From JAANXG01 sp963731035 (lineage in GTDB: Bacteria; Pseudomonadota; Gammaproteobacteria; Arenicellales; JAANXG01), in contig CAVSUY010000027.1 in NCBI GenBank assembly GCA_963731035.1, forward strand, positions 124,001 to 188,000: DNA of 64,000 nucleotides, in the 5' to 3' direction. The translations under genes were made by a program, and so were the position numbers. The stretch's first letter is position 1. Each line of letters begins with the position of its first letter. Shown here in pieces: positions 9,165-16,991 of this stretch. The notes below the pieces were generated by a model that saw only the letters and a list, made by a program, of their open reading frames with translations, was not told the origin of the DNA and made no database searches.

Positions 9165-10502
9165 TCAGGCGGCTACGCGGGCAACGAGGCGGTCCTTTTC
9201 GACGCCCTCCACCACGGCATCGACGAAGGTGCCGGGCTCGACCGGCCGGCCGCCCAGCGTGACCGGGAGATAGTCCGCGCCCCTCGCATGCCAGGGTCCG
9301 TCGTTCCCGGGTCCACCGCTTTCCACCAGGGCCCGCACCGGCGCACCCACCCGCCGCAAAAGCACCGCCTGTCTAACCTCGTTCCCGACCCGCCGCAGTC
9401 GCCTGGCCCGTTCCCTGCGTTCCGGTACGGGCACCTGGCGGTTGGCGGGAATGCGGGCGGCGGGCGTCCCGTCCCGTTCGGAATAGGGGAAGACGTGCGG
9501 GTAGGCGATCTCCAGGGCCTGGACCATGCGCTCGGTATCCAGGTACTGCGCCTCGCTCTCGGTGGGAAATCCCACCATCACATCGGCACTGAGCACCAGC
9601 CCCGGCACGGCGCGGCGCAGCCTGGCGACGCGCTCATGGACATGATCCGCCGTATAGCGCCGCCGCATGCGCTTGAGAATGAGAGTGTTGCCGCTCTGCA
9701 GGGACAGGTGAAGGTGGGGACACAGCCGCGGATGGCTTGCCAGGTGCTCGACCAGGGCATCACTGATGTGCGCAGGGTCTATCGAGCTCAGACGGACACG
9801 GAAGTCCCCCTCGACGGATGCCACGCAATCCAACAGAGAGACCAGGTCCGGACGCAATCCGCCGTCAGTGGACAAGTCCTCTCCGTACGAACCGAGATCC
9901 ACCCCACAGATGACGATCTCCCGGTAGCCGTTCAGCACCAGCCGTTCCACCTGGCGTCGAACCAGGGTCATGGGGAGGGAGCGGCTGGGCCCCCGTGCGC
10001 GGTGGATAATGCAGAACATGCAGCCCTGGTTGCAGCCTTGCTGCACCTGTACGAAAGCACGCGACTTGCCCTCGAAACCCGCCAGCAGCTGGTTCGGCAG
10101 GGATACGTGCTCGTTGAGGTCGCCCACCAGAACTTTCGGCAGTCCGCCTTGCTGCAGCGCCGGGAGGTAGCTCACCAGATCCAGCTTACGGTCGTTGCCG
10201 AGGACCAGGTCCACACCCGGGATACGCCCGCATGCCTCGCCGTCCATCTGTGCATAGCAACCCGTGACCACGATCAGCGCGTCGGGATTCCGCCGGATCA
10301 GCCGACGCACCGCCTGCCGCGCCTGACGATCCGCCTCTCGGGTTACCGTGCAGGTGTTGACAACGTACAGCTCGGCACGTTGGCCCGGGTCCAACAGCCG
10401 CCAGCCCGCCGCTTTCAGCGACTGTCCGATCAACTCGGATTCGAAGGCATTGACCTTACAGCCCAGGGTCTCGATCGCAGCGGTACGGGTCATCTGGTTC
10501 AC
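9165..10502 (-). CDS. mtaB: MtaB-like tRNA methylthiotransferase
   Basis: Radical-SAM methylthiotransferase of the MiaB/RimO superfamily; the MtaB branch converts t6A37 to ms2t6A37 in tRNA. Three parts are seen: an N-terminal UPF0004 domain with the cluster cysteines in TLGCKVN, NTCTVT and VTGCYAQ; the radical-SAM motif CxxxCxxC in QQGCNQGCMFC around residue 155; and a C-terminal TRAM-like region. At 445 aa it is slightly longer than usual. MtaB rather than MiaB or RimO is inferred from the TLGCKVN and NTCTVT forms. It occupies the place between iscA and ndk where hscB-hscA-fdx-iscX are found in related genomes. Confidence 0.88.
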   Translation of the reverse strand: MNQMTRTAAIETLGCKVNAFESELIGQSLKAAGWRLLDPGQRAELYVVNTCTVTREADRQARQAVRRLIRRNPDALIVVTGCYAQMDGEACGRIPGVDLVLGNDRKLDLVSYLPALQQGGLPKVLVGDLNEHVSLPNQLLAGFEGKSRAFVQVQQGCNQGCMFCIIHRARGPSRSLPMTLVRRQVERLVLNGYREIVICGVDLGSYGEDLSTDGGLRPDLVSLLDCVASVEGDFRVRLSSIDPAHISDALVEHLASHPRLCPHLHLSLQSGNTLILKRMRRRYTADHVHERVARLRRAVPGLVLSADVMVGFPTESEAQYLDTERMVQALEIAYPHVFPYSERDGTPAARIPANRQVPVPERRERARRLRRVGNEVRQAVLLRRVGAPVRALVESGGPGNDGPWHARGADYLPVTLGGRPVEPGTFVDAVVEGVEKDRLVARVAA

Positions 10503-10550
10503 GGACCTGGGGAAGGAGCCATCGTCCTCCCGTTAACGGGATGGGATCGC

Positions 10551-10874
10551 TTATACAGAGAAGCTTTCGCCGCAGCCGCAGGTGTCCTGGACCCTGGGGT
10601 TCTCGAAGTGGAAGGATTCGTTCAGTCCTTGCTTCCGATAGTCGATTTCGGTCCCGTCCACAAGGTCCAAGGCCTTGTTGCTGACGATCACCTTTACCCC
10701 GTGGCTTTCGAAAACGTGGTCGTCCGGCTCGATCTGGTCAACCAGATCCACGACATAGGCGTAGCCGGAGCATCCGGTGGTCTTGACACCGAACCTTAGT
10801 CCCTCACCGGAACCACGCGACTTCAGGTAGTCCTGCACCCTTCGTGCGGCCGTCTCCGTGAGCGTGACAGACAT
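10551..10874 (-). CDS. iscA: Iron-sulfur cluster assembly protein IscA
   Basis: A-type carrier that receives Fe-S clusters and hands them to target enzymes. The three conserved cysteines are in TTGCSGYAYV and the C-terminal CGCGESF. The GLNE-x-F-x-F-x-NP pattern before the last motif matches IscA better than ErpA or SufA. Length of 107 aa is exactly that of IscA. It is the only isc gene left here: iscR, iscS and iscU are not upstream and hscBA-fdx are not downstream, although the flanks (cysE, ndk) are those of a normal isc locus. Confidence 0.93.
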   Translation of the reverse strand: MSVTLTETAARRVQDYLKSRGSGEGLRFGVKTTGCSGYAYVVDLVDQIEPDDHVFESHGVKVIVSNKALDLVDGTEIDYRKQGLNESFHFENPRVQDTCGCGESFSV

Positions 10875-10992
10875 GATTCATCAACCTCGCAGGCATGTGT
10901 ATGAATGATAACGAAAAACAGGGCCCTTCGATAGGGAACCATTCGCGCGACGAAGGCGCCCCGGCGCCCGCCTCGATTACTCGGACAGGCTC

Positions 10993-11209
10993 CTAATGTA
11001 CCCCGCCAGAAATGATGCAAATCATTTCCGGTGGGGATGACGGTGGCCCCGATCCGCAAACGGGCGCCGCCGGGGTCTTTTTCAGTCGCTCCCCGATACT
11101 CGCTTGGTGAAAAAGACCCCGGCGGCGCCCTTTCGATGCTCTATCGAACAATCCAACCCGGATCGGCAAGCCGCCGATAAGTTACAGACTGTTTGACGGG
11201 GTACACTAG
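10993..11209. mobile_element. Short element with imperfect terminal inverted repeats (MITE-like)
   Basis: About 217 bases between iscA and cysE are bounded by CTAATGTACCCCGCC on the left (10993-11007) and, inverted, CTAGTGTACCCCGTC on the right (11195-11209); 13 of the 15 positions agree. The right end covers the stop codon of cysE. Inside lies a large perfect hairpin (see 11062-11130). There is no open reading frame of note. The structure resembles a miniature inverted-repeat element or the scar of a larger element. The right-end sequence recurs exactly, on the same strand, at 18011-18026. Identification as mobile is inference. Confidence 0.45.
11062..11130. repeat. Perfect 23-bp inverted repeat with 23-base loop
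   Basis: Left arm 11062-11084 begins GGGCGCCGCCGGGG and ends TCTTTTTCA; right arm 11108-11130 is its exact reverse complement. The loop is 11085-11107. The hairpin would be very stable. It could act as a bidirectional terminator (the left arm ends in a T-run on one strand and the right arm supplies one on the other), or be the core of a transposable element. It lies between cysE and iscA, both leftward. Confidence 0.8.
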
Positions 11210-11976
11210 GCCGAGCGTCTCTTCGACGCGGCTTCGGCCCCGGGAGATTGCGGGTTCAGATTCTCGATATCGAACTCGGGCGCCGCGGGCGGCTCCGCAC
11301 CAGGATCGATCTTCGCCAGACGATCCGCCACCTCCCGGTAGCGCGCATCGAGTTCCTTCAGATGTCCCAGGATTTCCGCCATCGTCGTGGCGACCGGATC
11401 CTTGTCCTTGCTTTCCAGGGGCTGGCCGTAGGCGTCGAAATCCTCGTGCTTTTCGCTCTGCGTCTTGTCTTCGAGAATACGGCCCGGAATTCCCACGACC
11501 GTCACGTGATCCGGGACGTCCTTGACCACCACCGCATTGGAACCGATCCGCGCATAGTCGCCGACCTCGATGGGACCCAGCACCTTCGCGCCCGCTCCGA
11601 CCACCACGTTGTTGCCCAGGGTGGGGTGGCGCTTGACCTTCTTCCAGGTGGTCCCGCCCAGGGTGACCCCGTGGTAGAGCGTGCAGTCATCGCCGATCAC
11701 CGCAGTCTCGCCGATCACCACGCCCATGCCATGGTCGATAAAGAACCGCCGTCCGATCCGGGCGCCGGGATGGATCTCAATGCCGGTCAACCAGCGCGCA
11801 AGATGGGACACGAAACGGGCGAGCCAGAACCACCCTGCGCCCCACAGGCGATGAGAGAACCGATGGAACAACAGCGCGTGCAAGCCGGGATAGGCGGTAA
11901 GCACTTCGACCGTCGACCGCGCCGCGGGATCGCGTTCAAAGACGCAGTCGATGTCTTCTTTCAGTCTTTCGAACAT
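11206..11976 (-). CDS. cysE: Serine O-acetyltransferase
   Basis: First step of cysteine synthesis from serine: transfers acetyl from acetyl-CoA to L-serine. The left-handed beta-helix hexapeptide repeats are plain from about residue 67 (IHPGARIGRRFFIDHGMGVVI...), including the catalytic His in DHGMG and the HGVTLGGT segment. The short N-terminal helical domain and 256-aa length match the EpsC/short-CysE type. A hydrophilic tail of about 80 residues follows the helix. The stop codon falls within an inverted repeat. The gene lies 104 bases after trmJ, the usual trmJ-cysE-isc order. Confidence 0.96.
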   Translation of the reverse strand: MFERLKEDIDCVFERDPAARSTVEVLTAYPGLHALLFHRFSHRLWGAGWFWLARFVSHLARWLTGIEIHPGARIGRRFFIDHGMGVVIGETAVIGDDCTLYHGVTLGGTTWKKVKRHPTLGNNVVVGAGAKVLGPIEVGDYARIGSNAVVVKDVPDHVTVVGIPGRILEDKTQSEKHEDFDAYGQPLESKDKDPVATTMAEILGHLKELDARYREVADRLAKIDPGAEPPAAPEFDIENLNPQSPGAEAASKRRSA

Positions 11977-12080
11977 AGCCTGCCTGCAAGCATAACCACA
12001 ACCTGCGTGTGGAAATGGCGCTTTGTATCGGCTTTCAATTAAACCATACGATATGCGTGATATGTGCGTTCCCGACTCAA

Positions 12081-12806
12081 CTATTTCAAGCCATTCTGAA
12101 CGGCGGTGAGGATGCCTCGCAGGATGTTCAGCTCCTCCCGGTCCGGGCGCGCACGGTTGAACAGTCGAATCAGCTTTCGCATCAGCACAACCGGGGGATG
12201 CCGGGTCTTGACGAAGTCGAGTTCATAGAGCACCTCCTGCAGGTGGCCGTAGAAACGCTGCATCTCCCGGGGATCCGCTGCCACTGTCCGTGGGGCTCCA
12301 CCGGCTTCAGTTGCCGCACCGGCTCTCTTGAGAATCTCGTAAGCAATGATCTGGGCGGCGGCGGCCAGGTTCAACGAGGTGTATGCGTGGGCCGTCGGGA
12401 TCCGTATCAACTTGTGGCATTGCTCGACCTCGGCGTTGCTCAAGCCGCTGCGCTCGGTGCCGAATATCACCGCCGCCTGGCGCCCGGCCCGCGCCTCCTC
12501 AACCAGCAGATCGGCGGCTCGCGCGGGATCGACAACAGGCCAGCCGACCTTGCGCTCACGGGCCGTGGTGCCCAGCACCAATGCGCAGTCGTCCAGCGCC
12601 TCCACCAGAGTGCCGGTCACCACCGTTTGGTCCAGCACGTCGGCGCCGCCCGCGGCGCGGCTGGTGACCTCGTCATCCGGAAAGCGCGCCGGCTCGACCA
12701 GGTATAGACGCTGCAGCCCCATGGTCTTCATGGCTCTCGCGGTGGCGCCGATATTGCCGGGGTGCGTGGTCCGCACCAGACAGAATCGAATTCGATCCGC
12801 TATCAC
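12081..12806 (-). CDS. trmJ: tRNA (cytidine/uridine-2'-O-)-methyltransferase TrmJ
   Basis: SPOUT-fold enzyme that methylates the ribose of nucleotide 32 in several tRNAs. Motifs: RTTHPGNIGATARAMKTMGL near the N terminus, FGTERSGL in the middle and IPTAHAYTSLNLAAA in the knot region. The length of 241 aa is typical. It diverges from suhB, with about 88 bases between the two start codons, and precedes cysE on the same strand. Confidence 0.96.
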   Translation of the reverse strand: MIADRIRFCLVRTTHPGNIGATARAMKTMGLQRLYLVEPARFPDDEVTSRAAGGADVLDQTVVTGTLVEALDDCALVLGTTARERKVGWPVVDPARAADLLVEEARAGRQAAVIFGTERSGLSNAEVEQCHKLIRIPTAHAYTSLNLAAAAQIIAYEILKRAGAATEAGGAPRTVAADPREMQRFYGHLQEVLYELDFVKTRHPPVVLMRKLIRLFNRARPDREELNILRGILTAVQNGLK

Positions 12807-12894
12807 TGAATTTCTCCGTCATTACCATTACAATGCCACGCCCCTCCGGGGGCCATTTTCCATCATACGCAACGTCCATCGGCTGGAGTAACCC
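12807..12894. promoter_or_regulatory. Divergent trmJ/suhB intergenic region
   Basis: The 88 bases separate two oppositely transcribed genes and must carry both 5' control regions. A small GC hairpin (GCCCCTCCGGGGGC, with one unpaired position, about 12840-12853) is visible. The suhB ribosome-binding site is GGAG just before a TTG start. No clear -35/-10 pair stands out by eye. Confidence 0.4.
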
Positions 12895-13695
12895 TTGCAC
12901 CCTGTCTTGAACACCGCCGTGAAAGCGGCCCGCCGCGCCGGCAAGGTCATCACGCGCTCATTCGAACGGGGGGACAGCCTGGCCGTGGACCTCAAAGGTT
13001 TCAACGACTACGTCACCGAAGTCGATCACGCCGCGGAAGCCGAGATCATCGAGGTTCTCCGCCATGCCTACCCGGGACACAGCATCCTCGCCGAGGAGAG
13101 CGGTGAGCACAAAGGAGACGACCACCAGTGGATAATCGATCCACTGGACGGCACCACCAACTATCTCCACGGGTTCCCGCAATTCGCGGTGTCCATCGCC
13201 CTTCGGCACGGCGACCGGATCGAGCACGCGGTGGTCTTCGATCCGCTGCGCGACGAACTGTTCACCGCCAGTGCCGGCGCCGGGGCGCACCTGAACAACC
13301 GCCGAATCCGGGTGAGCCGCGTCCGCAAGCTCGACCAGGCACTGGTGGGCACCGGCTTCCCGTTCCGTTCCATGGACCAGCTGGACAGCGCCCTCAAGAC
13401 CCTCAGGACGTTGCTGCCCCGTACCAGCGGTATCCGCAGGGCCGGCTCAGCCGCCCTCGATCTGGCCTACGTGGCCTGCGGGCGGCTGGACGGATTCTGG
13501 GAAACCGGCCTCAAGCCCTGGGACATGGCGGGAGGCTGCCTGCTGATCCGGGAGGCGGGGGGCCTGGTGAGCGATACCGACAACCGCGATCAATACATGC
13601 AAAGCGGCGACGTGGTGGCGGGCAATCCCCAGATCCACCCGCAGTTGCTGGCCGTGGTGCAGAAGCACTACGGCTCGAGCCTGGCCGGAAATTGA
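12895..13695 (+). CDS. suhB: Inositol-1-monophosphatase family protein SuhB
   Basis: Mg-dependent phosphatase that in Gammaproteobacteria also acts with NusA/NusG in rRNA antitermination. Metal-binding motifs are EESGEH, DPLDGTTNY and WDMAGGCLL. The start is the TTG at 12895: it gives the conserved beginning MHPVLNTAVKAARRAGKV, follows a GGAG Shine-Dalgarno, and yields 266 aa. The neighbouring divergent trmJ-cysE pair is the usual context. Confidence 0.95.
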   Translation: MHPVLNTAVKAARRAGKVITRSFERGDSLAVDLKGFNDYVTEVDHAAEAEIIEVLRHAYPGHSILAEESGEHKGDDHQWIIDPLDGTTNYLHGFPQFAVSIALRHGDRIEHAVVFDPLRDELFTASAGAGAHLNNRRIRVSRVRKLDQALVGTGFPFRSMDQLDSALKTLRTLLPRTSGIRRAGSAALDLAYVACGRLDGFWETGLKPWDMAGGCLLIREAGGLVSDTDNRDQYMQSGDVVAGNPQIHPQLLAVVQKHYGSSLAGN

Positions 13696-13700
13696 ACCCC

Positions 13701-14489
13701 TTATGATTTCGGCATGTCGGGCTTCTTCGTCCGCGCCCTGAGCGCCTCCACCTTTTCCATGAGCGCTTTGCGGAGGCGATCGTCGTCCGCCTTCCCGGCC
13801 GCAGTGGCGAGTACCTTGTAGAGGAATCGGGTCGCCACCGCCCGCACCAGGTCATCGGTCCCGGCGTCCAGCGACTCCACCGTCATTCCGTCGCTCTTGA
13901 ACCTGAGCGTCTTCGGGCTCCAATCGGCCCGAACAATCACCCGGATGTTGCCAATCTGGATGCTTTCTATTCGCCACTCGTCGCTGGCCGTCGATCCGCT
14001 ATCCGCGTGGTCGTCGCTTCGCTCCCCGGATTCGGATCCGGACCCCTCGCTGCCGCTTGAGGCGGACGGGGCTTCCGTTGCCGCCGCGGCGGACATTCGC
14101 CTGTCCAGACTTTCGACATTGGTTCGGGTGCCCCGGAATTCGATCATCACCCGTACGCCGTGCAACCCGATCTGTCTGATGACACGGTCCTTGAGGTCGC
14201 CCCTCACCGTGACCTTGTCAACCTGGAGCATGTCCCGCTTACCAAATCCCCCGGGGTTGGTGACCGTCAGGTGCGACAAGGATATCCCGCCGTTTTCCCA
14301 GTCAGTGTCCACGTCGGCAACGCTTACCCGGGTACCGAGAACGTGGCTGCCGCGGGTCTCGATGGTGCGCGCCAGTGCATCCGCCGTATCGCTCTTCAGG
14401 AAATAGAACGCCGCCAGGGCTCCAAGGGCCAGCACCACCAGCGCGAGTATCAGTGTTTTCGGTAGTCGGATCGTCATAGGATTGTTCAA
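13701..14489 (-). CDS. AsmA-like membrane-anchored protein
   Basis: Likely an inner-membrane protein with a single N-terminal transmembrane helix (about residues 8-30) and a periplasmic remainder. The segment after the helix (H-V-L-G-T-R-V-S-V-A-D-V-D, then SLSHLTVTNPGGF and a VTVRGDLK strand) resembles the N-terminal repeat of AsmA/DUF748-type lipid-transport proteins. A Ser/Gly/Glu-rich low-complexity linker at about 132-165 separates this from a second small domain. At 262 aa it is much shorter than AsmA. Exact role unknown; involvement in envelope lipid homeostasis is inference. It converges with suhB, only 5 bases away. Confidence 0.75.
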   Translation of the reverse strand: MNNPMTIRLPKTLILALVVLALGALAAFYFLKSDTADALARTIETRGSHVLGTRVSVADVDTDWENGGISLSHLTVTNPGGFGKRDMLQVDKVTVRGDLKDRVIRQIGLHGVRVMIEFRGTRTNVESLDRRMSAAAATEAPSASSGSEGSGSESGERSDDHADSGSTASDEWRIESIQIGNIRVIVRADWSPKTLRFKSDGMTVESLDAGTDDLVRAVATRFLYKVLATAAGKADDDRLRKALMEKVEALRARTKKPDMPKS

Positions 14490-14543
14490 GCTGTCGTGTT
14501 TCGGTGTAAGGGCTTCTCACCCGCCGGGCTGTCTCTCCGCTGA

Positions 14544-15296
14544 TCAGACGCTGGTGCCGCCACCCCCCATGCTGCGTATGAGCGCGATGGAAGCGGTATC
14601 CAGCAGCGCATGGGCCAGGATCGCCGGCCACAGGGTCCTCCAGCGCAGGGTAAGGACCGCAAGCACGATTCCGATCAAGGTCGTCTGCGCAACGCCTATC
14701 CATCCCTGGTAGAGATGGCCGAGTCCGAACAGCACCGAAGAGACCATGACGGGAATCCAGGTGCCGCCCGCCAGCGAACGACACCGCTGCAACAGCAGAC
14801 CGCGAGCGAACAATTCCTCGTACACACCGACGAGCGCCAGCACGGCGATGAGTGCCGGAAACGGAATACTATAGCTCAACTGCCGGGCGATGATCTCGAG
14901 TTGCTGCGAATGGGCGGCGACTGTGTCCGGAAACGCCCAATGCAAGGCGTAAATCAACACGAGATTCAGTCCCATACAAACGGCGAAAGCGATCACCGCC
15001 CTGCCGACGTCACGAACCATCGGTGGAACGAGACCGATGTCCCTCCAGCGCTGATCCCGCCAGGCGAGTAGCAAACCGGTGACTGCAAGGACCACTATAC
15101 CCTGGGACACCACCATTAGCGGCAAACGAATACCGGCCGGAACGAACGCGGACAACCAGGATACTGCTACACCGACTACCACGAACGACGTCAGTGCAAG
15201 AACAATGTCCACCAACGCGCGCGTCGGCCTCACTCCGAGTTCTCCTTCGCCGCCTTCAATCTGCGAGTCCCATCGCACCGCGCCGGTCCACCCCAA
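14544..15296 (-). CDS. CPBP-family intramembrane metalloprotease
   Basis: Polytopic membrane protein of the Rce1/CAAX-protease (Abi, CPBP) family. About seven hydrophobic segments are predicted. The catalytic motifs are YEELFARG (EExxxR, about residues 161-166), GLGHLYQG with a metal-ligand His, and AILAHALLDT with the last His. Substrates of bacterial members are mostly unknown; some are linked to bacteriocin immunity or membrane-protein processing. The gene ends 54 bases before the AsmA-like gene on the same strand. Confidence 0.87.
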   Translation of the reverse strand: MGWTGAVRWDSQIEGGEGELGVRPTRALVDIVLALTSFVVVGVAVSWLSAFVPAGIRLPLMVVSQGIVVLAVTGLLLAWRDQRWRDIGLVPPMVRDVGRAVIAFAVCMGLNLVLIYALHWAFPDTVAAHSQQLEIIARQLSYSIPFPALIAVLALVGVYEELFARGLLLQRCRSLAGGTWIPVMVSSVLFGLGHLYQGWIGVAQTTLIGIVLAVLTLRWRTLWPAILAHALLDTASIALIRSMGGGGTSV

Positions 15297-15299
15297 GTG

Positions 15300-16193
15300 T
15301 CATTGCCGTTCGTAGTAGTCTTTGCATTCCGGCTCGCGCCCGCGAACCACGCGACGGCCTGCCATCGGTCCGTGAGTCTCCGTTACCACCGTGCATTGGT
15401 CTTCTTCGCCGTCTTGCTCGAAATATATCACCACCCAGTCGTTCGTCTTCTCCGACTCGTGAGCACGTGCCGTATTGGAGAACATGACGTTCATATCCCA
15501 ACTGCCACGGCGCGTATGCAGGACCGGCAGCCATGCTGCGTGCGCCGGATTGAAACGCCGCGGCGTGATACGGCGCAGCTCCCCCAACTCAGCCCGGCGC
15601 CGGTATTCGTCATCGGTATCCAACAGTTGGGCCACCGACGGCCGCTCGTGGTGAGAAACCTCGTTCCTGAATTCGTTCCACCTGCGCTGTCTTGCACGCC
15701 GGCGCGAGGTCCGACCCAGAATGCCGGCGAGGGCATCCCGGATGCCCGCCACGCGCCTTGGGCCGAAGCCCGGCACCGTCGCCAGGCGCCCGTCGTGGGC
15801 CGCCACCTCCAGTTCCTCCAGGCTCTCTATGCCAAGATGCCGGTGGATGCGGTGAGAGAGTTCCTCGCCGATCCCGGACACAGTGCAGAACAGGTCCTCC
15901 GGAGAGACCTGCCCCTCCAGGCGCTCCAGCAGGGCGATCCGTCCGGTCGCCACGAACTCCCGTATGGCGGCCCCGATGCTACGGCCCACCCCCGGCAGTT
16001 GCGTCAGTCCGTCCATCCCCTCCCGGGTCGAGATGCGGGCGATACTGTCGGGAAAGCTTCGAACGACCCCCGCAGCCCTCCGGTAGGCGCGCACTCGAAA
16101 GCGATCGGCGCCCTGCTCCTCCAGCAGCAAACCGATCCGATCCAATGGGTCGGCGATTTCCTCGTTGCGTGGTGGTTTCAAAGCCGCGTCCAC
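15300..16193 (-). CDS. Helix-hairpin-helix protein related to the PolX N-terminal domain
   Basis: The N-terminal 165 residues match the 8-kDa and HhH part of family-X DNA polymerases: IADPLDRIGLLLEEQG with A-Y-R-R-A, then LTQLPGVGRSIGAAI and a second hairpin VSGIGEELSHRI, and VPGFGPRRVAGI. No polymerase palm or PHP domain follows. Instead there is a C-terminal region of about 110 residues with conserved aromatic/charged strands (GSWDMNVMFSNTA, DWVVIYFEQDGEEDQCTVVTETHGP) that is seen in several proteobacterial proteins of this architecture. A DNA-binding, possibly repair-related role is inference. Its last codon is 3 bases from the CPBP protease start. Confidence 0.8.
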   Translation of the reverse strand: MDAALKPPRNEEIADPLDRIGLLLEEQGADRFRVRAYRRAAGVVRSFPDSIARISTREGMDGLTQLPGVGRSIGAAIREFVATGRIALLERLEGQVSPEDLFCTVSGIGEELSHRIHRHLGIESLEELEVAAHDGRLATVPGFGPRRVAGIRDALAGILGRTSRRRARQRRWNEFRNEVSHHERPSVAQLLDTDDEYRRRAELGELRRITPRRFNPAHAAWLPVLHTRRGSWDMNVMFSNTARAHESEKTNDWVVIYFEQDGEEDQCTVVTETHGPMAGRRVVRGREPECKDYYERQ

Positions 16194-16362
16194 GGGTTGA
16201 AAATCAACTCAGAGAGTGTCTCACATTCAACGTATAACTATATGAAAAAACGAAGAAATTAAGACGGGCGCCGAACCCAGCGTGTACGGGGTCCCGCAGG
16301 GTCGAAGTGTACCGGACCAGCCGGAGCCGTGGCCGCTGCCGGGAACGACAGGATTACCTTTG

Positions 16363-16690
16363 TCAGGACGAGCGGAAGGTCACCGTACAGCACAGACCAT
16401 GGGGCTCCGCATCCGACAACGACAGGTCCGCGTGATGCTGGTCGGCGATCCACTTGACGATGGCCAATCCGGGGCCGCCGCCCGGACTGTCGCTACCGGC
16501 GATTCGATAGAACCGGTTTAGAACGCGGTCCTTTTCGGGCTCCGCGATCCCCGGACCGTTGTCCTTGACCTCTACGGCGGGACGCATCCCGGCTCTACGC
16601 AAGGCCACCGGTGACAACGTTGGCTTCCCGCAGGCGAACAGTATTCATGGGACCGGGCTGGTTGACGTTGGCGCGCACTGTGGGGCGACG
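16363..16690 (-). pseudogene. Remnant of a sensor histidine kinase (HATPase_c end)
   Basis: The reverse strand encodes the C-terminal ATP-binding part of a two-component kinase: VKDNGPGIAEPEKDRVLNRF holds the G1 box and F box, and GGGPGLAIVKWIADQHH the G2 box. The preceding strand (NTVRLREANVVTG) lies in another frame near 16600-16680, so a frameshift separates them. No H box, membrane part or response regulator can be found nearby. This is the decayed tail of a QseC/PmrB-like kinase gene. Confidence 0.7.
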
Positions 16691-16991
16691 CCCTGAAGCC
16701 AGCCTGAAGGCAAAGTTGAGGGAGCGGCGCCGACCGATCCACGACCGACGCGAACGCCCAGGCCGATACCCGTCCATTGGAGCGAGACATGGCCGATGCG
16801 CGTCGCCGGCCTGCGGGGAGCCGGACAAGCGAGGGTCAGGACCTCAATGCCTGGACGACATAAAGATCGTCATGTAACTCATTGAAGCAACGATAAATGT
16901 ACCGGAACTTCAGACATTATCCGAAGTATGTTTCGCACCCGGGTAAAGCGCCGTCGGAGCGGGTGAGGTCAACGCTCGCCGTCGGTGGGCC
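16691..16991. other. Non-coding gap, no recognisable gene
   Basis: About 300 bases between the kinase remnant and the cysK pseudogene. Short frames exist on both strands but none gives a recognisable product. The stretch around 16870-16935 is relatively AT-rich and may be old regulatory or insertion-derived sequence. Confidence 0.4.

Noticed and set aside
9288..10799. 503-codon open frame antisense to mtaB and iscA
   Set aside because: Spans two well-identified genes and the gap between them; no family resemblance.
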